NCBI GenBank assembly: GCA_021234155.1
Contig: JAJEKV010000006.1
Coordinates: forward strand, 14,708,902-14,772,901
Origin: Isoetes taiwanensis
Lineage: Eukaryota; Streptophyta; Lycopodiopsida; Isoetales; Isoetaceae
DNA length: 64,000 nucleotides
Direction: 5' to 3'
In this document: one piece after another, positions 23,388 through 35,000 of the stretch
Layout: each line of letters opens with the position of its first letter
Position numbering within the stretch: the first letter of the stretch is position 1
The notes under the pieces: generated by a model
Told to the model about the DNA's origin: nothing
Seen by the model: only the letters and a program-made list of their open reading frames with translations
Databases searched by the model: none
Made by a program: the position numbers and the translations under genes

Positions 23388-23639
23388 TAAGGGAAAGTTC
23401 TATGCCTCGGAATATTCCCTCTGAATATTCTCTACTGGCCGCCGCCAGACTGGCGGCTTGCCAAGCCGCTTGGCGCCGGCCATCTTGCGGCTCGCCTCGA
23501 GAAATTCCCTCGTGGAATTACCTCAACTAGAACTTTCCCATATATAACAATTTCATGCACTTCGTTGTCACTCGTGTATGCACTTCTTCTTTCTAGAAAT
23601 GCCTAAAACCACCAAATAGCGGCGGGGCCGCTGCGACAA

Positions 23640-25825
23640 TTTCGTAAGAAATTATTCAGGAACTTTGCATATCGGTCCCAAACATTTTTAACTCAGCTTT
23701 GGCGGAATTGGACAGATGTTGTTCTATAGTTTGTTTCCGAGGGTTCTTGCAGACAAAGCTAACCACCGATGCAGGACTCCGGATAAGGTCCATTGAACAT
23801 CTGTTTATATCTGACAGTGCCTTATTTGGTCCAAGCATCTAGGTTATTGAAAGATGGAGCAACCCATTGTTTGATATTCGCCTTGATTCTGTTTGATTTT
23901 ATCTATGCATTGCTGCTTTGAGCTGTACATTTTTAATTTGCAAGCTCGAAACTCAACATACACGTCGTGTGAATTTGCAGCGTGTATTAAGCAGACCAGT
24001 TGGAAAAGAGGTACATTCTACTGCACCAAGAAGCGCCACATATTCATCATGATGCTATGGTAAGGATGTCGATACTAACAGTCACAGGTTATGCAGAGAC
24101 GTTTTATGGTCACGTAGCACATTTTGGTTCAGAAGTTAGCAGACTGGATTTAGTAATGCCCTTGTTTTCTTTGAAAGAAAATAAACACTTAAGGTTTGCT
24201 CTATTATGGTTGTCAAACTGGCTTGCCCATAGATTATCTTTCATTTCCTTCAATATATGCCTTATCGTGATACCTTATTTATGATGAAATCCTTCTGTTC
24301 TTTAGTAGGACTGCCCACATACAGCGAGTTGACAAATATACAAACCTTATGGGGTCCATAGAAGCATGGCTGAATGGCAATAGAGCCAAACATCTTTACA
24401 ATGTAAATTTGGTCAGCACCACAAGTGCATAATCAGGTTATACAAATAGAATGTAGATGCAGCCATCAGATTCTACTAAATCATTTGAATGGGGAATCTC
24501 CAAGGGTCTAGCACAAAATGCAAATTGGCATCCAGAACTTTCATCTTTGTTTCACAATGATATGCCATGGGTTGATCTATAGCCTGGGATGCACATCAAA
24601 AAAAAAATCTCCAGAGTCAGATGGATACTCCCCTGGTGGAGGCTTTTGCGTTTGTGCATCAATATTTGCCAATGGGATCCCTTCTTGTGATACCTTATTT
24701 ATAGTAAAATCCTTCTGATCTTTAGTAGGACTGCACACATACAGTGAGTTGACAAACATACAAACCTTATGGGGTCCATAGCACCATAGCAGCATGGCTG
24801 AATGGCAATAGAGCCAAACATCTTATAATGTAAATTTGGTCAGCATTAAAAGTGTATAATAAGGTTATGACTATATCTGCACTTAAACTAAAAACGACAG
24901 CTTCTACTGACCTGTAATACACTAGAAAATGCCACTTACTTTGGAACATGCTGCATAAGTGAGCCTGCTACCAAATAAATAATGCAGTGCTTAAAGTAGC
25001 TATCTTTGTTGCATTTTTCTGGCTGTAAAGAATAGCCAGATGTGCTTCCTAGAAATATATTCAATGTCAGCAGCTCATCCTAACTAGTAACAGACTGTTG
25101 CAATAGTGCATACAAAATTGACTTCAAAAGTGGAAGCTCATTTCATACATAATCAAAGATTTTGCATGTTGTAAAAAATGAGAATTAGCCCTTATCACTC
25201 TTCACAGGACCTTAAGCTCAAAAGATGGATATCTAAAACAACAAACGTTGAAACTTAGATTTTCTACCTTTTAAGCTGTGCACAGAACTCTCAGATATAT
25301 TCTCAGATAGGTTATGTAATTTTCTTTAAACAATAGGGAGAAAAAGCGACGGACCTTTTGAGCAGAAGTGCAACATCCCCTTCTGTGCTGCAGGATTGGC
25401 CATGCACAGACCCAGGGAGCCATTGCTTTCTGCGACCCACATAAATCCCCCTCTATCTGCACACCATGAAGCAAGCTCTGGAACTGAATGTCCACTGACC
25501 AAGCCATGAAAATAAACAAAACCCTGTCATTAGCACACATTTTCAGAACTGGTGGAGCAACACCCATATTCAAAACTTATGCATCAGGTCCAGATCTTAA
25601 TGTTCTGTGGCTGGAAAATAGAATTAATGTTGCAAGAAAGACAGAACTACGAAGAAAATGACCTTCCTTCTGCTCTAAGCTATACAATGCAACACAAATA
25701 GAGAGATCACTAAATTCAAATCCTTCAAAAACTCCAAATCGATCCTATCAACGGGTAGCTTACATCGCTTCAATGTATTCGGACGGATAGCCAAATCCTA
25801 TAGCGTGTCCAGATCGACACGCCAT
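23640..25825 (-). CDS. Unrecognised spliced gene, copy 1 (tentative)
   Basis: Several exon-like blocks on the minus strand. The first starts with ATG at 25,825 (MACRSGHAIGFGYPSEYIEA) and ends at a GTAAGC donor at 25,764. A second, 25,355-25,523, lies between ACAG and a GT donor and contains GLVSGHSVPELASW and GFMWVAESNGSLG. A third, 24,972-25,048, reads EAHLAILYSQKN onward and has good GT-AG borders. The phases between blocks one and two do not fit without an exon I could not fix. A last frame (23,656-23,838) may or may not belong. The peptide composition looks like real protein, but I do not recognise the family. All blocks are kept in copy 2 (61,951 downwards). Confidence 0.3.
24268..24850. 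repeat. Direct repeat of about 150 bp, 420 bp apart
   Basis: About 24,268-24,420 recurs at about 24,687-24,845 (TGATACCTTATTTAT ... CAAACCTTATGGGGTCCATA). Present in both duplicons. Confidence 0.85.
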
Positions 25826-26411
25826 GCCAGATCACGACACACTTTTGTTGACCATAAAATTTTTAGCCTAATTCCCTAAGAAACATTCAATAAAGCAATA
25901 CCGCACACCATACACGTTTCATTATTTGGAGACGGTATTAAAGAACTGGTCAATCTAAATTAGAGTTAAAGAACTCGTCACTCTAAATTACACATGTTTA
26001 GATTAGTTAGTTGATTGATGTCTCAATATGAGCACGAATATGAGATTGATAGTTATAAAAAATTGATTAGCATGTTTTAGGCCTTCCCACGTCGTAAACA
26101 TTTATAAGAAACTTTGTGAACAATGTGAACAAGGCAATAACAATGTTATAACAATGTGATAAATAAGAAAGAAACTTTATGACAATGTGAACAATTGCAA
26201 TACCCACAATGTTGGGCAAAGTGTTGGAACACGAAAGTAAAGTCCTTGAAAAACCGTGCACAACATTAGTTGATGACTTGATATTGGCAAAGGAGATTAC
26301 CAAATGACTAGGTCCATTTTTGGGCACTTCCATGTGGAAAACATTTATAAGCAACGTTGTGAGCAAATGCAATACGCATGCTGTGCTATGGCCTGAGAAA
26401 GACACCTTCAT
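25826..26411. other. Intergenic between the unrecognised gene and GulLO
   Basis: A+T-rich with internal repeats: AACATTTATAAG and GTGAACAATGTGAACAA words recur at about 26,095-26,200 and 26,338-26,360. The two genes point away from each other, so this may be a shared promoter region. Confidence 0.5.
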
Positions 26412-26419
26412 TATTTAAG
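26412..26419 (+). promoter_or_regulatory. GulLO TATA box, copy 1
   Basis: TATTTAAG 57 bases before the first base of the ATG; this leaves a leader of about 30 nt. Confidence 0.5.
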
Positions 26420-26475
26420 AAGGAGCCTTGTTCCAAATTATCATATTCCAATTTGGAGCAAGAGAGAAGATCACA

Positions 26476-28433
26476 ATGAGAACAATTTTTGTTGCCTTTG
26501 CACTATTTCTGATTCTCAAAAATGCATATGCAGCTCCACCTCCAGCTGTTAAATGCAGTGGAAACAATGTAAAATGCACAGTGAGTGGAACCTTTGGAAC
26601 ATGGCCTGATAGGAGCATCTGCAGAGCAGAAAAAGTGGTGTACCCAAAAAATGAAGAAGAGATCATTGCGGCGGTGTCCGAGGCAACCAGAAACAAAATG
26701 AAGATGAAAGTGGTGAGCAAATTATCCCACAGTATGACCAAACTAGTATGTCCAGGAGGAGACAAAGGCCTTCTTATCAGCACAAGAGATCTTATCAGCA
26801 TTAAAGTTGATAAAGAATCTAAAAGTGTGACAGTAGATCCTGGAGTTTATCTACAGGATTTTGTGGATGAAATTGCAAAATATGGTTTTGCATTTCCTCG
26901 CCACATCGAATGGATTATCAATGGCGTGCATGCTTGGAACAGAGCTCATGGCGCTTCATTTTGGGGCAAAGGTAGTGCGCTCATGAATATGTGAAAAGTA
27001 TTCATCTTGTAGTCCCCGCCTCCAAATCGGTTATGCTAAGGTTCCGTGCTTACCGTAGGCATCCGAGGTTTGAAGCAAAGAAAGGTTTCACTTGGTGTGT
27101 TGGGTGTTATTTCAAAATAACCTTTGAAGTGCGACCCATGTTCAAACGCTCGCTACAAACTTGAAGCAATCGATGATGACCTTGAAGATCGATCGTATCC
27201 TTTGGATTACAAAGATGAATTTGCAGATGTGATTTGGTATGCATCTCAACACAAGGCCATTTACGAATCGACAACAGAGTTGATGTTAGCACCGAGGGAG
27301 AGGGTGTAAATAAATTCCTTGGCTTCGTGAAATACCATAAACTTGTGGCCCAGCCGATAGAATAGCCGGGTAAGAGTAAGAAGTATAGAAAACATGTATA
27401 TGCATTGATGTTCTTCAAGGCATATGTAACAAATGATCTCGCTTTGTTTTGTTACGTAGAATCTTTATGAATCAGCCAAGGATTCTCGCAGAAGAAAATG
27501 TGCTCAAAACCATACAAAAGATTTAATTTAACCATGAACATTTGAACAATTTATAAACCGCTTAAACATTGCCTAACATTTTTGCTCTTTCCATTCCAAA
27601 TCAAATTATTTCGTGACATGGTAGTGGGATGAAAAAACACGAGGACGATTTTGTTGGATATCCGGTTATTGGTTTCCGAACAAAATTCAAACTACTGTGA
27701 AGCCGCCACAAAGTCAAGATGAGAGCCGATATTTGTGTATGGGATCCAAGAGTGGATCGATTATTTTTCCACCGCATCTACGCTGTCCATATCCGTGGAA
27801 CAAGATCGAGATTTTCATAATGGATGTGAAAAAACTGAGGAAAGAAAGGCCCACAACGTTATGTGGAGTAGACATGTATTATGGCTTCGTGATGCGCCAT
27901 GTGAAGGCGCCTAGTGCATTTTGGGGCATGCGTAAGATTCAATTGATGTGGATATTACCTATTATCGCTCAAGAGATCCCAAAGCTCCAAGGCTACAATT
28001 GCATGCTTTGGAAGAGATTGAACAGTGATCGCCGTGTTTAAATATGGTGGCCTTCCTCATCGGGCAAGAAACGTAAACGCTGCATTTATTGACGCTTGCA
28101 AAAGAAATTCCATTACATGGACCTCGTTTCAAAAACTAGAGCAGAGCTTGATCCTCAAGGGTTGTTCTCAAGTGAGTGGTCCGATGCAATGTTAGGGATC
28201 AATACTAAAGGCTTGACAAATTCAAGATCATCAGGCCATGGAAGGTATGTGTATTTGTTCTCAAGACCGCCCACCGTGCTCCTCAAGACCATTACTATTG
28301 TGAAGTCGGCTTAGTTTATCCCCGCTACGCTAGGGTGTGTAGGCACTTGGATTTGTTAGCACGCTACCGAAGAACTCTAGTCTATATATATGTATTTTAT
28401 CCGTGGTTGGAAAATGTGTCCAATCATCTTTAG
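26476..28433 (+). CDS. L-gulono-1,4-lactone oxidase-like (GulLO), copy 1
   Basis: FAD-linked oxidase of the family that makes ascorbate from L-gulono-1,4-lactone; plant members are mostly secreted. The ATG at 26,476 gives a signal peptide ([19 protein letters not shown]). The FAD domain follows, with [38 protein letters not shown] and [10 protein letters not shown]. Clean up to about 26,890. Beyond that the frame is interrupted repeatedly, but family blocks remain: KGSA near 26,970, [20 protein letters not shown] near 27,820, [13 protein letters not shown] near 28,150, and a Cys-rich C-terminus (MCICSQD) to a stop at about 28,431. An intron (about 27,517-27,597) matches one in copy 2, but its donor reads AAAAGATT instead of CAGGTGATT. 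In 27,120-27,515, 14 of 15 differences from copy 2 fall on CAG or CTG, so the damage may be an assembly artefact and the gene intact. Otherwise it is a young pseudogene. Confidence 0.75.
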
Positions 28434-28572
28434 ATTATTTCAATCAAGACTTTGTCTTGATGCATTATTCTTTATTTTGGTGTGTTATATGGGAGATCTT
28501 ATTTTTTTATTGTTTTAAAAAATAAAAAATTCAAGAAACACCATGAACGACATATAACCCATTAAAAATAAA
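28434..28572. other. GulLO 3' flank
   Basis: A+T-rich spacer, probably holding the GulLO poly-A signal; ends with the 8-bp repeat AAAATAAA (28,565-28,572) that flanks the MULE. Confidence 0.5.
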
Positions 28573-28989
28573 GGGAAAATTCTGAAACTGCCCTTATCTT
28601 AATGTAATTATCAAATTGCCCCTGTATTTACAAAAACTATCAAAATGCCCTTCTTTTTGTAGCAACGGGCTTTTTTGTAGCAACGGGCTTGGGCCAGAAG
28701 AACATCGCCTCAAAATCGATTCCCCCAAAATCGATTCTGTTCTTTCGGCAAAGCATACTCTTGAATCCATTATCTAAAGAGGACTAGGCGAAAGAGAGTT
28801 TTGAAAGGAAGGAATTCGTTGGAAGAAGAGAGCTTGGAAACCCTCCTTTACGTGATTATTGTATCTGCATGTTTCATATTGAAACAAAATAGGATTACAG
28901 TAGCCAAAGTTGGACTGGATGCAGCAGTGAGAAACAGTGAGAATCTATCTATCTATATATATAGTAATAAAGGAGTTTTGAGATATCTG

Positions 28990-31900
28990 TGCACAAAATC
29001 TCAACCCTTAAGTTTTTTAACTTATTTTGGAGCGTTGATTTAGCAGTTTGTTTGGAGCTATTTGCTTTGGTTGTTAATAGGATGCCATTGTCGAATTCAA
29101 GACCACCTTCTTTTGTAAGTTTTTCGTCCTCTTGCCTTTTATGGTTCGTCAAGGTTATGTTCCGGTGGGACTTCTTATAAAACACAAGCAATCAGTTCGG
29201 ATTATGCAGTTTGTTTGTGCGGAAGAGGTAGCGTGGAGATTCAAGATGCAAGGCTTTTTTTTAAGGTTTTCTCCTATTCCGTTTGATTATTAGGGTTATT
29301 TTTCTATACTGGAAATCTTTCATGAAATTAGGTTGATCCTTCTGTTGCGTTTATCCTCCTGTTGCCTTTGATGCCCTCTCACATGATTGAAGATCGTCGC
29401 CTGATGGTCTTCGTCTCACAGGTTTGCTCGCTTGTGGTCGATTTTCTGGACGAGACCTCCTTTTTTGTTGTTTTGCGACAGTTCTGAGCAGGTTTCTGTA
29501 GTTCATTTGCATTGGGGAGATGAAGAAGGTATAACGGAATAGCATTGGGAAATTTTGAGGTCCGTCTCATTCTTGAATGATTCTTAATGCATGAACGATT
29601 TTTCCTTATTCGTGGGAGTATTTTCTTGCAAACAGTGCATGGTTAATCCCTTCACGGGCTATATGATGCCTGACAAGCAAGAGACGGCAGCACAAAACCA
29701 ATTCTTAGATCCCCCAATTTGAATGCTTGCACTTGCCAGAGAAGAAATGCATTTGCATGGGACTCCACATTGCAGCCTTCCTCTCCATCTCCTCAAAAAG
29801 GGGTCTTACGTTGACGGAGAGGTTGAAGCTTTATTGAAGATGTTTTCATGACTTGGATGAGCAGCTCTTGCAGCTTCATGCGTAGGGTACCTTAGTTCAG
29901 AGGCCAAACTACAGATATGCAAGCGGAAGTTGAATGTTTGAAGGAATTAATCATGGTTTCTACAAACCTTCTCGAATTTGTCCGCCTCTTGTTGGCAAAG
30001 GAAGTAGACATTTGAGAAATTTGTGAGTATATTTCTTCCCTTTATTATTGTTCTCAAATTTTTGGTCTGTTACTGTCTACCTCAAGCAATTTCTCACTCA
30101 AATCATCTATAAGTCATCAATTCAAGCTGTTACACCCCCATGCCAGCACATTTTAATTGCATCTTTCTTTCTGTCGTAATTATTGTTGAAGTCTCATGCT
30201 ATCTGACCTGTTTAGCAGTTTTTTGCTTCTGTTCGTGAAAATAGTCCCATAGTTTCTTCTGTTTTGTTTAATGTATTCTGTGATTTTGGCTATGTCTTTA
30301 CGTTTTTGCAATGGGTATAGGTTTAGGTCTATGGCACCGACTCTCTGGTAGCCATGTGCAATCTGGCTATGGGCTCCTGAAGCACCTTGCCAGAGCAACA
30401 ACATATGCACTAAAGAGGGTCGCTACTTCAAGATCAGAAAAAGCTGTATTGTAGAAGGAATTAGTACACCTGCTGAACTCTACCAAAGTTATTATGTGGT
30501 TCTGCAATAGCATGGGAGAGGTTAGTTAGATAGTTTTGTTTCAATAAAGCTCTTGAATGAATCACAAGCAGTGTTTATATGCAGTAGAGGCCAATGGCAT
30601 TCCTGATGAGCATGTGAAACATTTTTATGCTAGCTCATATTGCAGGCTTAAAATGCAGACCTAAAAATTGCAAACAAATATTCTGTTTTATATGTTTTAG
30701 TCAAGATTCGGAAGTTCATGCAATGAGCATGGCTTTTCCTTTGTCAGGTGGGTGTTCAGCTTCACACAGTTAAGACAGCTTCCTGCTCTTGCTCCCTATA
30801 TCCCACAAGCAATCCATAACTATGTGACACAATATATGAGGTAATGTGGAATAACTTTTTGTTGTCAATAGTTAGTTTCCAGTGATTGTTCTTCTGAATC
30901 TGATTTATTAATACATCCAAGTCAAGCCAAGTATCTTGGGGGTCCAGATCCCAGCCCAGATAACAAGTTGACTTCAGGTAAGATTTCTTCTATTTGCATC
31001 TGCATTCAGCCATTTTTCGAATTCAGTCATATCTAAAAATCAATCTTGGTCTTTCACTTTTCGCTTCTTAACCCGTTATCTTTATGGTTTATGACAGAAG
31101 CTTGGCTATGGCATAGACTTGGCGGCTGGATCTAGAATTCCATAGTAGTCGGAGTTCTACAAAATGCCTAAAAGCAGCTTCACAATTGTTCTTCACATGG
31201 GATTCCAGAAAGGACATGGGCATGCCGCATGATATACTGTTGAGGCCCATTTTTCCCCCTGACTATAAAATCCTGTTCTTATGCATGCTGACAAGGATCA
31301 GAATGAGCAGGTTTGTTGGGGTAAGTTCTTCTACTTTTGATAATGTATTTTTGATTATTGAACTCTACAATATGAATTTCAACCTCGAAATAGTCCTGCA
31401 CAGATTTTTGCATAGCTATATAGAATAGAATAGAATAGATATAGATATAGAGAAGGCATGTTATAGATATCATAAGCATTGCCAAGTTCTATTTTTGATG
31501 GTGGATCTCTTTGTTGCAGAGCCCAAGACACGCATCTCCTGCTCCAGTTACTTTTAGAGTAGATTCTACTTTCTAGAGTAGGTTGTTCTGAGATCCTTTA
31601 TGTTTCAGCATTTTTGCTTTGTCTAAATACTGGTTTGCCATATTGGTCTACTCATCTCAGCCTAATAAGGGCACTGAACATGATACATTGCTTAATATAC
31701 TTGCAAATACATACAATGCATGAATATCCTATATATCACAGGCATAGTCAGATTAAAATGCTTCATTTGTAGTTGTTGCTATGCACCAATGGTCGGAAAA
31801 TGAATGACCAGATCAAAATTTTGTATTTGTAATTATCGTCATGGAACTCGTATGAGAATAAAAATAGCAACTCTTATGGAACCGAGAATAGATCGAGGCT

Positions 31901-32760
31901 GCCATTAAGACAAGTCAACAAATGTCACTCTTTTTATTGATAACAATGAAGGGCAATAATGAAGCAATCTATATATTTTGCATAGCTTCCATCAGAGTCA
32001 GAACATAACTTCTGCTCACCATATGCTTCTATTCAAAATTATCCATACCCATTTCTGAAAATCATTTCTAAGGTCATGCCTTTGACCTTGGCTAAAAACA
32101 AAAATTATAGTACTCTAAAGCATATGATGCTGATTTACATCTAGCAAAGAATTTTGCATATGATTTCTTTGTCTTGGTTTACGGACATTTGAGTTCCAAG
32201 GTGGATAGCCATTATATAATCTTGCCGCTTTACAAGGAGTTATTGAGAATCTGCCTAAAAAAATGATCTATTTTATTGGATATTTTTATTCCTCGATCGT
32301 CTAAGAAAGGCTCCTTTGAAAAGTATAGAACCTTTTCAAAGAAGCTTTGCAAGTCATATGTGAAACCGATGGTTGAAAAAAAGGACCAAACATGTCAAAT
32401 GTTGGTTTATTGAAGGTGTAGATAAGACGGATAAATCCACATTATGCTTTGAATATTATTTCTTCATGGCGAGCTTTGAATATACAAACACAACATGGCG
32501 AAGCTTTTAAACGCTTTCCCATCTTATAGATAATGGTATATTTAGCCATGTTGATTTGCAATAAATTGGGTCATACTTGCCTCAGAATGTTGATTGCAAT
32601 ACCATAAGCACATGGCAAAATGTATAGATTTCCATATGACATTTTTTCAATTCTCTTAAAAAGTTTGAAATTTTAGCCTTACTCAGCCACATTTAAGAGG
32701 GCCTTCAAAAGATACTATAATAAGTTCATTGCGAAGGTAGAATAATTTCTATGAATCTTA
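28990..32760. other. MULE interior, left two thirds
   Basis: Mixed sequence with splice-like signals and no frame over 80 codons. Some blocks (around 29,700-30,000 and 30,400-30,620) have the base composition of exons, but I recognise none apart from the VPS41-like piece. Confidence 0.35.
30749..30840 (+). pseudogene. VPS41-like exon fragment inside the MULE
   Basis: Bounded by TTGTCAG and a GTAATG donor. It reads WVFSFTQLRQLPALAPYIP, which resembles the block WVFxFxxLRQLxVLVPYIP that I remember from plant VPS41, a HOPS-complex subunit for vacuolar fusion. The frame then leaves the family (the next residues are QAIHNY). Probably a captured, non-functional fragment; identification is from memory of one short motif. 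Confidence 0.4.
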
Positions 32761-32780
32761 GTGATACTGTTGCTAAGGGT

Positions 32781-32784
<4 letters not shown>

Positions 32785-32826
<42 letters not shown>
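32785..32826. repeat. (GATA)n microsatellite
   Basis: About ten perfect GATA units inside the MULE. Confidence 0.95.
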
Positions 32827-32827
<1 letters not shown>

Positions 32828-32829
32828 GG

Positions 32830-34900
32830 ATTTTTTACTTCTACGGAAACCCCAATGGGTTATGGGATGGGTTCATAGCACTGGGGATAAACCTAAATAA
32901 AATTCAGGGACTAAGCCCCATTACAAAACGAAATAATAAATGAAAACAACAGAAGAAGAAGAACAAATGGAGCAACTAAATATAATCCATCCAGAGTTTT
33001 GAGGCCTATCCGATGTTCAAAGTTGCAACATCATCATGTAGCCTTCATTCGGTTATCACCGACCTTTGCACGCCGAAGAAGATATAGTGTTGAGAAAATT
33101 TTGTGTGATAATATTATGCCTTGAAGGTGCCTCTAAAGTGCATCCTCGCCATGTGGGTATAATGGGTACATTTTGGGTATACGCCGTTATATATCGAAAA
33201 TTCGTAGACCGGGTTTAAACCTATTGTTGCGTTAATTTGCACGTGTAAGAGCACTTGTGCTTCAGGCATGGCTTGATTGGATTTAATGGACGCAAGGACT
33301 CAAACCTTAGCATTTGTCTGTGATGGTCAAACCAAAGGGAGTCCTTGCAGCTTTAGCCATAATGAAGATGGTGCATGACTTGAAGGTTTTTTTTAGGCTT
33401 GAACCATATATATACATCATACATCGAAGAATACAATGTGTTGTCAATATCTCGCTTTCTCTTGGTACCAAGTGCAAGATTGTAGCTAGAACCTATATCC
33501 TTAGATGGACCTGAGTTTCTATATAATTATCCGATCCCTATAACATGGACTTCTAATTGATTGTGAACTTGAAGCCATCATAATTTTTCATGTCCAGAAA
33601 AATCTTTGCTCATTAGCACCTTATACATTCAAATGTTATATTTATTTTGAAGTCGAATGAGTTACTTGGGTAATACATGGCCTATACAATATTTTATTTA
33701 TATTTATGGTTGTTGTTAGTCATAAACATGCCTCCATCGCATGGCAATATCTACTTAGAACCTCTTTTTGTGCTTTCGAAGAAAAGGCGCTAATATTGCC
33801 TTATAGTCAAGGCCTCTTCAATAAGGAAAAATGACTGGTTCATCCCCGTGTAGAGCTCTATAAAGAGACAATTTTGCAAAGGTTTCAAGTTTTCTCTTTA
33901 TTGTAGGAACTCTAGATTGGATAGTTGCATCATCTAAGAACATGGATTCATGCCTGGCCTCGGTCAATTGCAAGTACCATGTAGATGTTCAACTTATTGC
34001 CAAATATAAGCTTTTACGATGTGCACTTTTAGGAGTGAAAAACAAAAAGTAAAACATTAAAATTAAACTTCAACTTGCATAAACTTGAAGCAATCTCTAA
34101 ATCAAGTAACTTATGTGACTTGTCATGTCTTCTTTAAAGTCGATTTAAAGTGTATAATCCGCGAATGGAAAACACCATATTTGCTATATCCACATCAGTA
34201 TTAGTGCGGGGTAACACGTAAAATTTCTCAAAGATTCTACCATTAACCTTCGCCTCCACATTTAACACAACCCTTCTCATCATTCAACACAAGCCTTCTC
34301 AAGTGAAATATATCCACCATTTTTGTTGATTTTTTAAATTATACTTTTGATTTTAAAAACTCCGAGAACGCCGGCACTTTTTCTAGTAAAGAGATATTCT
34401 TGGATGTGGCGGTGAAAAAATGATGAGAATAAGAGATAAAATGGGTGGATCCACAAAGGATCGGAAATATCCAGAAGGGAACACAACAGGTGCTTAACAA
34501 AATATACAAGTTTGCATGGTATTGAAAATCAAGAAAACCGCGAACCGACATTACTCATGTTGCGAAAACCTCTTTGCCATCTTCGCCCCTTAAAACCTCT
34601 TGCATGCAACAGAAGAATCGAATAGAAGAATCATTTTAAGAACCTCTGCAGTTAAGCTCTCTTACATGCAAAAGAAGAGAATAAGAATAAAAGAACAACA
34701 TCAATATGGAACAGCCCACTTCTTAAGCTTTTGCCGCGTACTTGACGGAGGTCCGAAGATATCTTCTTAAGCTTTGGTACGTTTTATAATAGCGCCGAGT
34801 TCTGATTAAAACACGCACAGCGGGTTGTGAAGATGGATGGAAATTGTTTTCCGGTTGAATCATCACATGATGCTGATTTTGAGATTGACTTTTGGAGTCG
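32830..34900. other. MULE interior, right third
   Basis: No frame above 70 codons and no recognised motif. CAG/CTG trinucleotides look sparse here. Confidence 0.4.
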
Positions 34901-35000
34901 TGATCCAATACAAAAGGCATTTAACAAATTCCAAAATACAAGGGCATTATAACAATTTTAAAAACAAAAGAAGGGCATTTTGGAATTTTCCCAAAATAAA

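Larger units (their letters stand above)
8546..28433. repeat. Segmental direct duplication, copy 1
   Basis: Matches 44,665-64,000 in the same orientation at an offset of 36,111-36,126 bases. Includes half the copia element, PAE, the unrecognised gene, all small repeats and GulLO. The right limit is unknown because copy 2 runs off the window. Confidence 0.93.
28573..34992. mobile_element. Mutator-like element, 6.4 kb, non-autonomous, probable Pack-MULE
   Basis: The left end starts GGGAAAATTCTGAAACTGCCC and the right end, read inward on the minus strand, GGGAAAATTCCAAAATGCCC. The ends align for about 65 bp at roughly three bases in four, with GGGAAAATTC identical. Both are flanked by the direct repeat AAAATAAA (28,565-28,572 and 34,993-35,000). 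MULEs make 8-10-bp, usually 9-bp, duplications; the A/T-rich repeat gives only modest proof. No transposase frame is present. The interior has exon-like host sequence, including a VPS41-like exon at 30,749-30,840. It lies between the two duplicon copies and is absent from the duplicated block. Confidence 0.6.

Noticed and set aside
25271-25573. 100-codon frame MNMGVAPPVL as the protein of this region
   Set aside because: A different frame of the same GT-AG-bounded block reads GLVSGHSVPELASW, which looks more protein-like; I prefer that frame but am not certain.
26890-28433. Methylation-driven deamination (C-to-T) as cause of the copy differences
   Set aside because: The changes are mostly CAG to CG/CGG and CTG to CCG/ACG or short indels, not C-to-T or G-to-A transitions.
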